Source: Pampus argenteus
Taxonomy: Eukaryota; Chordata; Actinopteri; Scombriformes; Stromateidae
Assembly: GCA_036937835.1 (NCBI GenBank)
Contig: CM072870.1
Coordinates: 22,022,001-22,086,000, forward strand
DNA: 64,000 nucleotides
Direction: 5' to 3'
A program made the position numbers and the translations under genes. The notes under the pieces are model-generated. The model saw nothing but the letters and a program-made list of their open reading frames with translations, was not told the origin of the DNA and did not search any database. The stretch's first letter is position 1. Each line of letters begins with the position of its first letter. Shown one piece after another: positions 1-12,370 of this stretch.

Positions 1-300
1 GCGCAGGCCACTAAATTTCAGTCGTAGCAGATAAAGTTTTCTTTCAAATTCAGGGAAAATATCAGAAAGAGTGTGTGTGTGATAAACTCTCTGTTAACAC
101 ACAGCTGAGGTTTTCCTCTGTGACATATGTTCATATTTCAAGTGATTTATCAAACAAAGTTAAAATTTGATCCTGTTGAGGATTCATTTCAGCAGACGGC
201 GCTGACAGACAGCTGCTTTAATCAGCTCATTGTGTTCATAATGGAGTGAATTCACCTGAACACAACATCACTGGAAGGTAACAAGACAAGAAATGCTTCA

Positions 301-450
301 ACACACACACACACACACACACGCAAACAGATGTGCAGTCCCCCCGAAACACAATATGAAAACAACAGAGGAGACCTGCCAGCTGTTCACATAAAAACAG
401 GGAGCACACACACACACACAGCACAGCTGCACACACACACACACACACAC
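301..450. repeat. (AC)n microsatellite cluster
   Basis: (AC)11 at 301-322, then interrupted AC runs at 405-420 and 430-450. The cysteine/valine-rich frames on the minus strand here are translations of this repeat. Confidence 0.95.
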
Positions 451-1434
451 ATTCTCTGGCAGGTGTGAGGCAAAACAGCAACCAATGGGATCACTGCATT
501 AATTACAGCAAAGAGATGATTGATCAGAAACTCATCAGCCGCTTCGTTAGACGTCACAGAGCTGATTCCTAATTGGACAGACAATTAGCCAATAAGAATG
601 ATTCACACGAATTGAAACCATATTTAATATTAATATATATTATATCCAATATAAACCATGTTTTACTTTGATTTTTTAATGAATCAGATCTGACTTTATA
701 TGATCAGAAACACAAAGTAATTATGCAAATAAAACATTTTAAAGTGTCTTTGAGCTTCAGACGGATCTCGTGTTTCTAAAACACGGCCTGAAAATGATCC
801 TACTGTCAAACTGTGGTTCGAGGACCTGCAGGAGGCCCCTAAAGAGGTTACAGGTGTCCAACAGCCAAACAAAATTAATTCTACTGAGATTTAATTCAGG
901 TCAAAAATATGATTACAAGGTGAAAAATTACTTTATTTTAAGAAAAATGATGAATGATTATATCTGAGATTTGAAATGTTTCCCATTAAAAATCTAATAA
1001 ATATGGATTAAATCTAAAAACATTTCTTAATATGAAAAAAATATAATATAAAATGTGGATTTTTGCTTGTTGAAAACTTTGCAAAAACAATCAATAATTA
1101 GGTATAATTACCAATTTCTGTGACTAATTTAAAATTAAACTTAAATTTGTAATTATTCTCAGTTCAGACTTTTTTATACTGCTGCAGTTACATATTTGGT
1201 TTTATTAGTTATTGTACTGTAAAACTTCAACCTCATTCCTGAAGTTTTAACTAAATGAACTAAACATGATTTAGTTATTTGAAGCTTTCTTTCTGAAGTT
1301 GCAGGCTGATGTTGGATTGACCCTGTTTGTGGCGTCAGCTGCTTTTAGGCCTCTGCTGTAGTCACAGTTGCGTCTGCAGGTTTTTCCGCTCTAATGCCTT
1401 TTTAATTGCCACCGTCCTGTCGTCTCTTCTCACG
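451..1434. other. AT-rich unique intronic sequence, nothing identified
   Basis: AT-rich sequence with A/T homopolymer runs between 600 and 1300. No repeat family, exon or strong motif cluster was recognised. Confidence 0.6.
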
Positions 1435-1775
1435 CTGTATATCTGTCTCTGTCTCCTGAGGTAGGGAGGGGGCTGCAGACAGGAGCTTTACCACCGAGTG
1501 GCAGTGGGTCTTTTGTGGCCCTCGAAGGCCGGGCCCCGTCTCCTGCGGTGTGACTAACGCGGGGCGACAGCGCCAAGGCGGCAGAGAGCGGCGGACGATT
1601 GCCAGGGAGCCTCACGCCGTTCGGCTCGGCTCAGGGCCGCCTTTGTGCACCGTCGCCGCCCGCTATCTTCCCACAACATGTGCTGCTGTCAGGGGCCCGA
1701 GCGGGCCAAATCTGCCTTTTTGGAGAGAAAACTCCCCCCAAATCCTCTTGATGCGCTCTCGCTCTCCCCTTTAAT
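1435..1775. promoter_or_regulatory. GC-rich unique island (candidate regulatory element)
   Basis: An abrupt rise in GC and CpG content in AT-rich surroundings, without simple repeats. Words include GGCCGGGCCCCG near 1528-1540 and GGGGCCCGAGCGGGCC near 1694-1709. The short frames on both strands do not resemble any protein I know. It adjoins the AT-balanced island at 1776-2100 and may form one element with it. The regulatory role is an inference from composition. Confidence 0.35.
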
Positions 1776-2100
1776 GTCTTCATTTACCATAGCCACTGGC
1801 CTTGTAGTGTTTTGAAGTGGGAGGAGGGTGGGAACGGATGACTAATTCATACAAGCATTGTGTTTGAACTTCAGATGCATGGCTGAGAAATTCATGGGCT
1901 TCATGTGCTGTGAGGCCTGTCAGGTGCTGATTGGAGATATTTATAACCGTTATGAAAGACCTCAGTAACACAGAATTACAACCAGCTGGCAGAGTGTGTT
2001 TTACAGACAAAATAAAAGTCACATTCCCGCTAATCAGCATGGATGAAATAATAAATGTCAATTGCCTTCACTCATATGGATTCAATTAAAAACAAACACT
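1776..2100. promoter_or_regulatory. Candidate conserved non-coding element in nfia intron
   Basis: Non-repetitive, mixed-composition sequence of the kind that usually turns out to be conserved near developmental genes. It contains an E-box CAGGTG (1921-1926), a palindromic MYB-type TAACCGTTA (1944-1952), a CAGCTG E-box (1983-1988), and TAAT/ATTA homeodomain cores from 2030 to 2090. No coding frame of note. Conservation itself is not demonstrated. Confidence 0.4.
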
Positions 2101-2550
2101 AAGAAAACATATTATGGTAGAAAAACGAATGCCAGAGATAATAACATTTAAAGCATTAAAGCAGGAAAATCATTAATGAGACGTAACGAGCGGAGAGGAG
2201 TGAAGCTCCCAGCGTCTCTATTCACAGTGTAATGTCTCCCTCTGCTGGCTGTAGGCCGGACATACATCAGTCTGAGTGGAGCAGCACTGAGCAGAGCCGA
2301 CAGAGGTCACACAGAGGTCAGCCAGCACAGCCAAAGTAAAACCTTCCTCAAGCGTCAGCGGCACGGTGACAAAATGTAACTTCAACGATCGGATGTTTCT
2401 TTTGGGACTTGATGATGATATGACATCTACAACCCCGCCTCCAACTCTTCAGACTACCTTAAACACATCACAAGGCAGAACGTTTTTTAAGGAAGTTGCT
2501 CTCAAACTGGAGACTTTCACTCAAGAGCTCAGACCTACTGTGTGTCTACT

Positions 2551-2551
<1 letters not shown>
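2101..2551. other. Unique intronic sequence
   Basis: No exon or repeat family recognised. A short frame running into the GT repeat at 2552 is fortuitous. Confidence 0.5.

Positions 2552-2582
<31 letters not shown>
2552..2582. repeat. (GT)15 microsatellite
   Basis: Uninterrupted dinucleotide run. Confidence 0.95.
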
Positions 2583-2583
<1 letters not shown>

Positions 2584-3581
2584 AAACACGTTAAAATGTC
2601 TTAAAATGATAAATGTGCATGTGAGATCTTGTATGAAGGTTGCAGTTAAAGTCGAAGCACTTAAAGCAGTCGAAGCGTCAGTTGGAGATAAATAACAGAG
2701 TTTAAAGCATCTGTTGAAGTACACGAGCCAAAAGCATTTTCATTTTTTTTTCCTGTTGTTGTTTGATGTTTCCTCTGAGGTCAAATAGGATGTGTTGTAA
2801 AAAGCGTAACAAGCTGCAGCTGCCCAAATCTTTAAGTTGTTTTATTGTATTGCGTCCAACTCTGGTATTTGAGTAATTGCCTTTTTATGTGTTTGGGTGT
2901 GTGTGTATGTATGTATGTATGTATACAAATAGTATGTATGCACATGACCTGATTGTTACTGTTACTGATTTCAGACCGAAATCATTTTGTTTTAGTTTTC
3001 CGCCATGTAGTCAGTTTGTATGTAGGCACTGAAAGCAGCAGGATTAACAGATTAGAGCTAAAAGCAATTAAACTGTCAGCTGATTAGTTGGAGGTGAAAG
3101 CAGCTGAAGTGTTAGATGATGCTGAAGTGGCTGGATCATCTGTTTCTGGGTCATAACCTAGTTTTAAGTTTGGATTCAAGGATTGACCTTCACTATCTCA
3201 GCTTTGTGCATCTATAATTCATATTCAATATATACATATATATGTGGTATTAGTATTGAATTAATACTTCTGTTTAATGATTTTTCCATTTTTCTGTATA
3301 TTTATCAACATTAACAGTCATGATCTTCTTCTAATGGGTCCCAGTAGTTTAAGATCATTTTTACCCTGGAGAATCCTTCACAGGTTCATACCGAAGCCTG
3401 TACAAATAAAGTTTTGTAATCAAATTTGATCAAGTCTCTAATAGTGATTAGTCTATCATCAATTAACAATTAATATCTTCTCCTGACAAGATAAGAAACA
3501 CCATCTTTGGGGACACTGTGGACTCTCGTACTGTAAAGAACAGTCTGAATTGAAAGTTATCTTAATTTCACTGAAAATATT

Positions 3582-3583
<2 letters not shown>
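2583..3583. other. AT-rich unique sequence with a short (GTAT)5 tract
   Basis: A tetranucleotide GTAT run lies at 2905-2924. Several AAAGCAGYYGAAG-like words recur between 2645 and 3130, which may be an old degenerate tandem repeat. Nothing else identified. Confidence 0.5.

Positions 3584-3616
<33 letters not shown>
3584..3616. repeat. (GT)16 microsatellite
   Basis: Uninterrupted dinucleotide run. Confidence 0.95.
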
Positions 3617-3620
<4 letters not shown>

Positions 3621-4029
3621 TGTCCATGCATGCTTGTGTGTGAGCTCAGTGGACAGAGGTGTGTGACCTGAGTGTGGAGGAGAGTGATGAACACGACGGG
3701 GGCGACAGCAGGGAGCGAGGACGATGAAGGATGCTGCAGGAGGAAGTGGGACGCAGGGACGCCATCACTCACCAGCCCCGTCACCCCCCCCACCCCCTCC
3801 ACCCACCCACCCCCACTCCCCATATGTGGACCAGAGGAAGATGGATCTGGGTTTGTGGATGATGCATTCACCTGAGGAAACACCTGGGCACACGTCCAAA
3901 CACGTTTGTCAAGAAATCTGGATCAGTCCATTCACCTGTCACTTCATCTGTGCTTTTAGAAACCAACAGACAGAAAATCTACATATATGTACACACATAT
4001 ATATGATACCATATATATTTATAAAATGA
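3617..4029. other. Unique sequence with a C-rich CACCC tract
   Basis: Positions 3780-3822 are nearly pure C with CACC/CACCC words, which could bind KLF/SP factors or simply be low complexity. An ATAT/ACAC stretch follows at 3981-4025. The frames across it are proline-rich artefacts. Confidence 0.5.
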
Positions 4030-4535
4030 CAACTGCTTCACCTCCTCATACCACCATTACAAACACAGTCCACCTTAATTTCACACCTTCATCACGTCTT
4101 ACATTTCCTACAATGACCTTCCTTAGTCCACCTTAACTCCGCTGTACACCTAACACCACCTTGGCCACTACAGGCCTTACCTCCACAGCCCTGAAGGCCC
4201 TGTCACATCAGATCACTTTAAATACCTCCTTCACCTCCTCAGACCTCCTTCACTCCCTTCATCACACCTAAACATGACCATAACCACCTCCGTACGTGCT
4301 TCAAACCACCCAAACCATGTCAGATCATCAGTGACATCATCAGCTTCCTCTGTTGACCTCCTGCACATCTAAATAACACCTTGACCATCTCCTATGATGC
4401 TACACCTTCTTTGACATCTTAATAATCTCCTGTACATGTACTCACCTCAGCTGCCTCAAACCACCTTAAGCACCTCCCTATACCACCTTAACTACCTCCT
4501 ACATCTCTCCAGACCACCTTAAACACATCTCAGCT
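4030..4535. repeat. Degenerate CACCT-rich minisatellite
   Basis: About 500 bp built from diverged copies of words such as CCACCTTAA, CACCTCC and ACACCTTC, with at least 15 CACCT occurrences on the plus strand. The period is irregular. CACCT is also half of a ZEB/Snail-type E-box, so the array would be a dense cluster of such sites, though descent from a tandem repeat explains it without function. Confidence 0.6.
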
Positions 4536-5259
4536 GCACCTTTAGATGAATGTTTGTCTTCTTGTCTTCTTTACCTCCCTGTGTCTTCTTCTTCTCTCTT
4601 GTCCTTCTGCTTTCCCACATCTGTCCGTCCTCCCACCCTCTCTCCCCCATCTCCCCCTCTAGCTCCAGCTCCCTGTCCCCCCCTTAGTCTCCTCCTCACT
4701 CCTCTCTCTCCCTGGACTGATTCGCGGCTCTGCAACAGTAAATGGATGTGCCCTCCTGAGCGAACGGGTCAGCACTTATTTCCGCAGAGCTTAATGAAAA
4801 GCACATGGCTGCTCTTTCTCTTAGTGTAGCACCACCTCTTGGTTTCGTCCTCCTCTTCCTCCGCCCTCTGCTCCCTTCAGGCCCCCTCGTCCGGTCGGCC
4901 GGAGCTGGAGGGGAGGCTGAATCCCCGAGAGGAAGATGGAGGAGTGGGATAACTACCCAGGAGAGGGAGGTGAGTGGAGGTGAGGGGGGTTTCCAGGGGG
5001 GGGTTCACTCAACGCCAAGAAAAACGAGGAAGATGAGAGAGGAAGAGGAGGAGGGTTAATGGTGCGTTCATGTCTTATAGAAAAGAGAGAACAGTGAACA
5101 GTCCATCTGAACTACTTCCTAGAGATTAATCGACCACCTTAAAAACTGCAGATGATGATTTGGTTATTTTGGGCGCCCACACATGAACATGTAGGCAACA
5201 CAACTTGGGAAAAAGAGTTAAAATTCTTTTCTATCATTCAGACGACAGAATATCGTTTT

Positions 5260-5261
<2 letters not shown>
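4536..5261. other. Pyrimidine-rich then purine-rich unique sequence
   Basis: A CT-rich strand (4550-4715) gives way to a mixed segment (4720-4905) and a GA/GGA-rich stretch (4905-5058). The serine/proline and glycine/glutamate frames here follow from this bias. No exon recognised. Confidence 0.5.

Positions 5262-5302
<41 letters not shown>
5262..5302. repeat. (GT)20 microsatellite
   Basis: Uninterrupted run, partnered in opposite sense by the AC run at 5444-5470. Confidence 0.95.
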
Positions 5303-5304
<2 letters not shown>

Positions 5305-5443
5305 AGCTGCAGACGGACGGAGGCCCTGGGAATAGGTGCCTCATGAATATTCAGGTGGAGCCTCTGGTTGGAACAGCTGCCAGAGAGAGAAACAGGCTGC
5401 TGGGAGACGATCGATCGCATCTCGTGTTGGACCACAGCTTGGG

Positions 5444-5470
5444 ACACACACACACACACACACACACACA
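5444..5470. repeat. (AC)13 microsatellite
   Basis: Complementary in sense to the GT run 140 bp to its left. Confidence 0.95.
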
Positions 5471-6926
5471 TTTCTGGCTGCAGCAGGTGGAGGAGAATCT
5501 GTCTGTTTGCCTGCTTCAGGCTACCACTGGAGTCTCACAACAACAACGCGGCGCTGTCGCTAACGTGGCATTGACGCAGCGAGGTCATCGTGTCACTTTT
5601 ACTGGAAGCCACGCCTGCAGAGCTGACGTGTGCTGACCAGCTTCTGCACAGCTGAGTGTGAACAGAAAAAACCTCAATGTCGCTATACGTTTGTCAATAT
5701 AATACAATACACTTTGATTTTCAGCAGTCAATAAAGCCTTTATAGAGAGAACAGAGAACCAGAACGTTCAGGTTCTGTTCCAGACATCTTAAACGGCTGC
5801 TACATGCTCCAACTGACGCGTCAACTTCTCTCTAGAAATACTAAATTTCAACGAGTTATTCTGGTCGCTAAGTTCAAGACCTCTAATAAGTGCGCTGGAG
5901 GTCATTTTGGAAATTTTTGAAATATTTGAAGACTTACAGTAGTTTTGATGTCTGCTGTGCGGACGTTGACTGACAGCCGTGATCGACGGACTATTTCAGA
6001 CAAAAAAAGACATTTAGACTGAATGATCAGTTAATCAATCAGCATCAGTTCGGCTTATGATCATGTCAGCAGCATGTGGTTTTTTTATTTTTCTCAGGTA
6101 TTAGTTTAAGATAATCATTACATTTTATAATATTTTCCCAGGGTTCCCTGGTTCTCTCTCGTCAGATGTCATTTCCTGTCGGATCTGAACTTCTGTTGGG
6201 GGAATATTCTCCATCAGCCCTGAAGGCAGTTTCCAAAACTCTGTTCTTCAGGGTTAAATCAAGTTCCCTCCAAACTTTTCCCCTAAATATTACGATTGCA
6301 CCACTGGCTCGTTCACCGCCAGGGAAGGGGGGGGGGTAAGACAAATCCTCAGTTGGCCGTCCAGATGTTTCAGCAACAAGCAACAACTGTCTGATCCTCG
6401 GGAGAGCCGGCCCTCACGTGTCACTCAGCTGTTCCTGAATCACACAGCAACAACAGCTCAGTACCACATAACCTTGAAATACATTTACTACTAATCACTT
6501 TACTGCTGATTATTTTAAAAACTGTCCCATCAGGCAGCTCAATAAAAAAAAAATCAACCTTCAGAGAGTCTTTGCAGAGCGTTAAATGGATGTAAAAGCA
6601 GGAGCAGACTGCAGGTTTCATTATGATTTAACATGTTTATAAATGAAGGAGGGCTGAATCAGCAAAGAGAAGAAAGTTTTCTCATTATAAACACCGACTC
6701 ACTCAGAAGCTAAATATTTCTGTACAGTCTGTCGTCATTTTACGACGTCTCCGAGTACGTTGATCAACAAATTGTCAAAACTGTTTTCTAGTGATTACAT
6801 ACAGACATCTTTTAAATCAGTCACGACAAAGTACTACGATTCCTCTCCGGTGTGTATGTGTGTGTTTATTTATGATGGGAAAGGATTATTTAATGATCCT
6901 GGGGAAGTTATACGATCTAAACATAC
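5471..6926. other. Unique intronic sequence
   Basis: Mostly AT-rich. A poly-G stretch lies at 6327-6336 and an A run at 6545-6553. No exon or repeat family recognised. Confidence 0.5.
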
Positions 6927-6949
6927 AATATATATATATATATATATAT
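6927..6949. repeat. (AT)n microsatellite
   Basis: Short uninterrupted TA run followed by GTGTGTG. Confidence 0.9.
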
Positions 6950-7289
6950 GTGTGTGAAGGTCACAAAATAATTATTTCTAATCACAACAAACGTCTACAT
7001 AACTAAAGGAGCTGTGAAGCCTTGACATATGACACTTCCTCTACAACCTTCTGTATGTAAAAGCAGATTTCATATTTTTACTAGTTTCATGTGGAGCGAT
7101 GCAGACAGCAGGCAGGAGGTCTGTTCTGAAAACAGATATTGACCTGTCGTCCCACACAGTAAATATGAAGTCTTTCTGACTCTCTTCACCTCTGAACTTC
7201 CAGCGTCTCGTCCAGCTGCCTCTCAGAGTGTGAAAAAGGAAAGAATCAGGCTCTGTTTACTCTGTCAGATGTGTTTATTTCATTTTTTT

Positions 7290-7640
7290 TTCTGTGTGGA
7301 AACGCCTCAGTTTCCTTCACAGCGTCCCAGTTACCAGTGCAACATGAGCCAAGTGTGTTTGGGGAAACTCGTGTGTGTCATGGAAGTGATGCAGAGAGGG
7401 GAACAGATGGGCTAAATTAATTAGTCCATGTATGTTTAAGTAGAAAGGTATTTATTTGCGTGAGTGGCCGAGGGCTGGAATTAAACGGAGGTGGAAAAAG
7501 AAAAAATAGAGGGACAGGGGAGTACTTCCTTTTTTAGCAAATCTCGAGGAAAAGCGACGTTTTCACAAGCTCACAGCGATCGGGTTGCAACGCAGAGTGG
7601 TTTCAGGGAATTATAAATAAATCAGAGTCAAACAGGCGAT
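7290..7640. promoter_or_regulatory. Candidate conserved non-coding element
   Basis: Non-repetitive balanced sequence including CTAAATTAATTAGTCC around 7412-7427 (homeodomain TAATTA core) and GTGAGTGGCCGAGGGCTGG. It lies between AT-rich, featureless segments. Inferred from composition only. Confidence 0.3.
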
Positions 7641-8494
7641 CTGGACGTAGGAGAGCTCTTTGTTTATGGCCGACTCTGGAGACCTGAAACGGACCCTCCG
7701 AATAAATAAATACCACTGCTACAGGAAGTTCAACCGCTTCCCCTCAGGCCCAGTTGAGTTTTATTAGCTACAGAGATACCAAACAATGAGACCTGCTCCC
7801 CCTCATCCTGCATGTGTGCTGCTCTTCGTGCGGCTCTCAGCGCTGCTTCAGAAAGCTCGAAAAAATTATCGAAACCATCAGGATGTTTTTCTTCTTCAGA
7901 ACATAAAACTTCTGCAGCCAAGATTGTGACACACAGTAGGACCCTGAAGTCTGAACTACTATAAGTCATAATTATGAGATATAAAGGAGGAATTTTGTGT
8001 TTATGAGCTCAAACATCTGTGAGTCCAAATGAATTTTAGTTAATTTTTCTGGCTTTTTAAATGTTTACAGTCTGATTCACCTACAAGATAAAGTCAACAT
8101 CCTGTTGTACGACATCATAAGATTAGGAAAAACTGTTTTTGATTATTCTCAACAAGACCAATATTCTCACTGTCAAAGTGCTTTAAGGAAAACACGTCGT
8201 ACGGCTTCTGCAGTGTTAAAAGTTGAGTTACTACAACTGCACAAAGTACTCAGATGCAGCAATGTAAAAAGTTCAAAATCGATAAAATAATATAGATAGA
8301 ATATAGATAGAATATAAAAAAATAAAAGAAGAAATAGAAATTAGAAAAAATAGAAATAGAAAAATGATCTTTGCTGCTGGCGTCCTTCACGTTGTCCTGA
8401 CTCATATTTCAGATCTGATTCATCTACAGAACGATTTAGGGAAGTTGACATTTAGTGTAAAGAAGGATTAAAAAAGAAGTGAAATACTGCTAGT
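7641..8494. other. Unique sequence with an AGATA/AATAGA-rich patch
   Basis: Positions 8290-8365 are made of ATAGATAGA, AAATAGAAAT and similar words, an old simple repeat. The remainder holds nothing recognised. Confidence 0.5.
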
Positions 8495-8690
8495 TTGTTT
8501 AAGTAGCTGACCAATCAGAACAGAGCGGGCTCATCAGGAGGCGGGCCTTAAAGAGACAGGAGCTATGAATTAATATTCAGGTGGAGTCCCAGAATATAAC
8601 TATAGACCAGGAAGTGTGCAGAATATGTTCTCTTTAAACCATCTATAAGTGATCATTTCTCTACGAAATATAATTTAAGTGCTTGAGAAT
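8495..8690 (+). repeat. Interspersed repeat family C, copy 1
   Basis: Shares the words GACCAATCAGAACA, GCTCATCAGGAGGCGGG and TTAAAGAGACAGG in order and spacing with 63751-63860. I know similar CCAATCAGA...TTAAAGAGACAGG blocks as abundant dispersed repeats in spiny-rayed fish. The internal CCAAT box is part of the repeat. Class (SINE or non-autonomous DNA transposon) not determined. Confidence 0.7.
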
Positions 8691-10529
8691 AATCTCGTTC
8701 TGTGTTTAACATGTCACAGAAAACCGGCGTTAAACTTCATGCATGCATTCTTTAAACTTCGTCAATAATTGAGGCGTCAGGCCAGAGGCGGGTGTGCAGT
8801 GTGGAGGAGGGGGAGAAGGAGGTGGACAGGTGTGTTCGGCGTGAGCAGGGAGAGGGAGGAGGAGGAGGGCCTGAAGAACAACAGCTTGCTCTCAGCAGGG
8901 GTCCCGGGGAAGGAGCAGGTGAGGAGGTATCCATTGCACAGCTTTTACAGCGTCTACCTGACACCAGTTCAGAGAGGGAGAAGTGAAGAAGAGGAGGAGG
9001 AGGGAGGCATGGAGGCGCTTGTAGTCCACAATATCAGAGAAAAACAAAATCTAGCAAAGGTTTGGAGGTTTGGACGGCAGAGAGAGGCTCTGTTCACGCT
9101 GCAGCTGACATCACGCCGTCTGAATGATTCACATTCAACACTGATCTCTGCATTTACATCAGAGTCTCAGAGCAGAAAATCAGTCTCGATCCCATTCCTC
9201 AACGCAGGGTACCCGGTTCCTATCTAACACCAGAACTCAAATTAAAAAAAACAAACTCTGTGAAATATTTTTCATCTAAGGTAACATAAACTCAGGGATT
9301 GTCACCATGACTGAATTAAACACAGTGTTATAATTAGACTACACTGATTAAGAGTCTGTATTTAGTGTCAGGTGGGGTTGATTAATAGCCAGATTAATAA
9401 AGTCAGTACTCAGCGGTGCTGGTTGCTGCTTTTTGGTTTAAGAGTAAAAAGCTCAACTTTTCCTGCAGTGTGAAGCGAGCCAGAGAGCGAGGCGATGATG
9501 TCATTGGCTCAGACGACGAGAACCCATCTGTAAAGGCTGACACAGAGCCAGAGGTTAAAGGTCATGGGACTGTTTGGAGAGAATCCCACCGTGGCCGTCG
9601 TCACCTGTCACTCACAGATCAATACGCCTGACGAAACGCGATGAGGTCAGGACCTATTTAATCAAAGTGTGTTTTTCTCTGCAGCAGAGATAATAATCCT
9701 TCACATTCCTGTCTGAAGAAACATCCAAGTAAATGTTTAAAGTTCATTTAAAGGAACACACTTATGAACGACAGCCAACGTTTTCTTCTGTCATGAGAAT
9801 ATCTTTTGAGGAACTCAGGAACTAAACCTACTTTTCAGAGAGTCGATGAACACACGTCTAAAATCTACACAACATACTGTATGTACACATATATAAAAAA
9901 CACCTGTGCACATATATGCAACTCTATGGGTTTGAGTCCTAACTTGACTTGCAGCCAGAAGCTAATTGCTAGCTAACTGTAGGGTGCATTGTTCGTAGTC
10001 CCAGGTATCAAAAGTTGGTCGTGAATGTCTGGTCACAATCAAAATATATCTTTGATCAGATATATATCAGTTTCTAATTTTTAGACAGTATTTAGTTCTA
10101 GGTTTAAAAAGACATTGACATTGGTAAGACATTAAATAAAGTATGTATTTACAGAAACTAAAGTGTCGTATTGAGTCTCGAAAACAATTTCAAATCATTT
10201 TCAAATGAATCACAACGTCATCAGCGTGAAAATGTTTTTTTCTAGTTTAGTTTGGTGTCTGATCCACAGACGTGCAGCTGTATTTCTTCAGCTAACACAA
10301 TTAGCATTTCATTAAAACCATTTTCAAGTTGAACTTTAGAATATTATTCCAGAAAATGAAGAAGTGCAGAACAGTCATAGAATCAGTTTTTCCATGTGAG
10401 TTGACCTGACTTGGCACTTTTTTCACGAGTACTGTGAGAGGTCAAAGGTCACGGTGGATTAATAAAATGAAGTTATTGTTTCAGTCTAACCCTGCTGGAC
10501 TTTCTGAAACTGAAACCTGTGCCAGCACT
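8691..10529. other. Unique sequence with a GA/GGA-rich patch
   Basis: Positions 8795-9010 are GGAGGAGGGGGAGAAGG-type low complexity, and the frames across it are artefacts. At 9455-9600 there is a short mixed segment with CpGs. No exon or repeat family recognised. Confidence 0.5.
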
Positions 10530-10740
10530 GAACTGGGTTTTTGATCTACAGCTGGGTCTCTGCCTCTTCTGTTTGCTCCTCATTCACTGGATTAATTAAA
10601 TCCGCTGCTTGCTGATCCCATTTCATTGTCCTCCGGCCTCCTTAACAGACCTCTTCATTCACCCCAAAATGGGTCTTTTATAGGATGGGCTGGAGTCTAA
10701 AACAAACTCCAGTATGTGGGAGGACAAGAAGGACAGTCTG
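10530..10740. promoter_or_regulatory. Candidate conserved non-coding element with a TAATTA palindrome
   Basis: A compact non-repetitive island. It contains the near-palindromic homeodomain word GGATTAATTAAATCC (10589-10603), CATTGTCC (SOX-like) at 10624-10631 and CCCCAAAATGGG (10662-10673), which resembles but does not meet the CArG consensus. One of the more regulatory-looking stretches of the intron. No alignment available. Confidence 0.42.
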
Positions 10741-11239
10741 AATCTGTGAACTAAATGCATGTACGCTGTCAGTTTGTGACTTTAATGTTTCTTTACTCGG
10801 TTCCCTTGAAGAAGAAATCGATATGATTCCTTCAAATTCAGCTCATTTCTTATTTTATTCCCATCAACAACCTAAAGCTGAATGATTTGCTAAATTAGCA
10901 ATTAGCAATTTGTTAGCTCAGAGCTTTGTTTTTCTTCTTCAATAACATTTTATTGAATGAAGTGGTGTGTAATGGTAAACAAGAAACAACAGAGAAAATA
11001 CAGACGATATGAAGATATTATGACCGAGAAGCAGTTAGCTTTAGCGCCAGCGGTTCGCCTACTAGCCCTGCAAGCTGCCGCTACGTCACAGAGTTTCTGC
11101 AACACTCAATAGGCAGACTGGATAATATTACTATTTCGTAAAAAGGATTAATTTTACTTTAGTTTAGCTTATGTTATAGGACACAAAACGAACAAAATTG
11201 ATCTTAAATTTTTTAAAAATCAGGTCAGAGCCTGAAGAA

Positions 11240-11440
11240 CAGCTGAGTCGGCTGAGGTGAAGAGTGCGGAGGCTGAAGCATCCTGGCCTGCAGGGCATGC
11301 TGGGACACCTAATCTGCTTCATTAATGCTCCCAGTCGACCATCAGCACCGAGCTCCCACAGTCCTCTCTGGTTTCAGGCCGTCCTGTCCGAGGCCTCGCT
11401 CACCTGCAGCCGTACCAGCTCGATCACTGAACTGGAACGT
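11240..11440. promoter_or_regulatory. Candidate conserved non-coding element
   Basis: GC-balanced non-repetitive segment with GGGCATGCTGGGACACC and CTTCATTAATGCTCCC words. Inferred from composition. Confidence 0.3.
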
Positions 11441-11894
11441 TAACGGTCACATGAGGAACACTGCATATACGCATTTTTCCCTCCGTTTGACTCAACACTT
11501 AACTGGGACAGACTTTTAAAGGCTGATTACAACACTTTTTACGGCTGCATTTACACAACACATTTTCTGATGAAATTCAGGACATAAAATGTAAAATAAA
11601 TTAAAACAAATTCCTAAAATGTGTCATAAAAAGCTCAAGTTGATTTATACAAGTAGTATTTCAACATGATTCAGACCACAATAAATTATTATTATAAGCA
11701 AATACCCATGCCATCTTTTTCTTGTTTTAAACACCAATTTACATGCTCTAAACTGATTTCAGAAGAACTTTATCAGCCTGAGAAATTTACTGAACAATAA
11801 CAATAAATGGTTATGATGATCATCGTATCACCACATCAATGGATGTGGATGAAACTGCATGAATCTAAGTTTTATCAGTACGAACCTATCAGCT

Positions 11895-11895
<1 letters not shown>
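11441..11895. other. AT-rich unique sequence
   Basis: Nothing recognised. Confidence 0.5.

Positions 11896-11924
<29 letters not shown>
11896..11924. repeat. (AC)14 microsatellite
   Basis: Uninterrupted run followed by GACACACAG. Confidence 0.95.
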
Positions 11925-11930
<6 letters not shown>

Positions 11931-12004
11931 ACAGTATGGAGCAGAAATGTAATATCCTTCAGTTGATCTGTTAATGGCTGCAGGTTTTGTGAGCAGAAAC
12001 CAAA

Positions 12005-12245
12005 GCAGATTTTTTTTCAAGCCCATAGAGTAAAGCCCCTCAATGGCTCTCCACTGAAACCAGAACGAGCCAGTTAAAACCCTCGATGTGCGATGAACAG
12101 AGAGCGAGAGGAGGACGCGGATCAGGAAGGGAGATGGAAACAATTAGGAACCTGCAGATGTACGGCTGATTAGCAGAGAGGATGGATCCAGTTTGGAAAA
12201 GCAGATCTGCGGCTTCACCTTCTGCAGGCCACACTGAAGCTGGAC
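12005..12245. promoter_or_regulatory. Candidate conserved non-coding element
   Basis: Non-repetitive island with GCCAGTTAAAACC, GGAAACAATTAGGAACC (SOX and homeodomain-like cores at 12136-12152) and ACGGCTGATTAGCAG. The serine/arginine-containing frames are unrelated to known proteins. Confidence 0.38.
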
Positions 12246-12370
12246 GGAGGCCTGAGTGTGTGTGTTCGGAAACTACACGTTTGTTTCCTCTTAGTTTTAG
12301 ACAGTCACACGCTTCACATTTTTTTCAAATCTGTCAGGAAACAGTCAGGAGCCCAAATGAACACTGAAAC

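Noticed and set aside
10660..10675. CArG box (SRF site)
   Set aside because: CCCCAAAATGGG has only five A/T bases between the CC and GG, so it misses the CC(A/T)6GG consensus.
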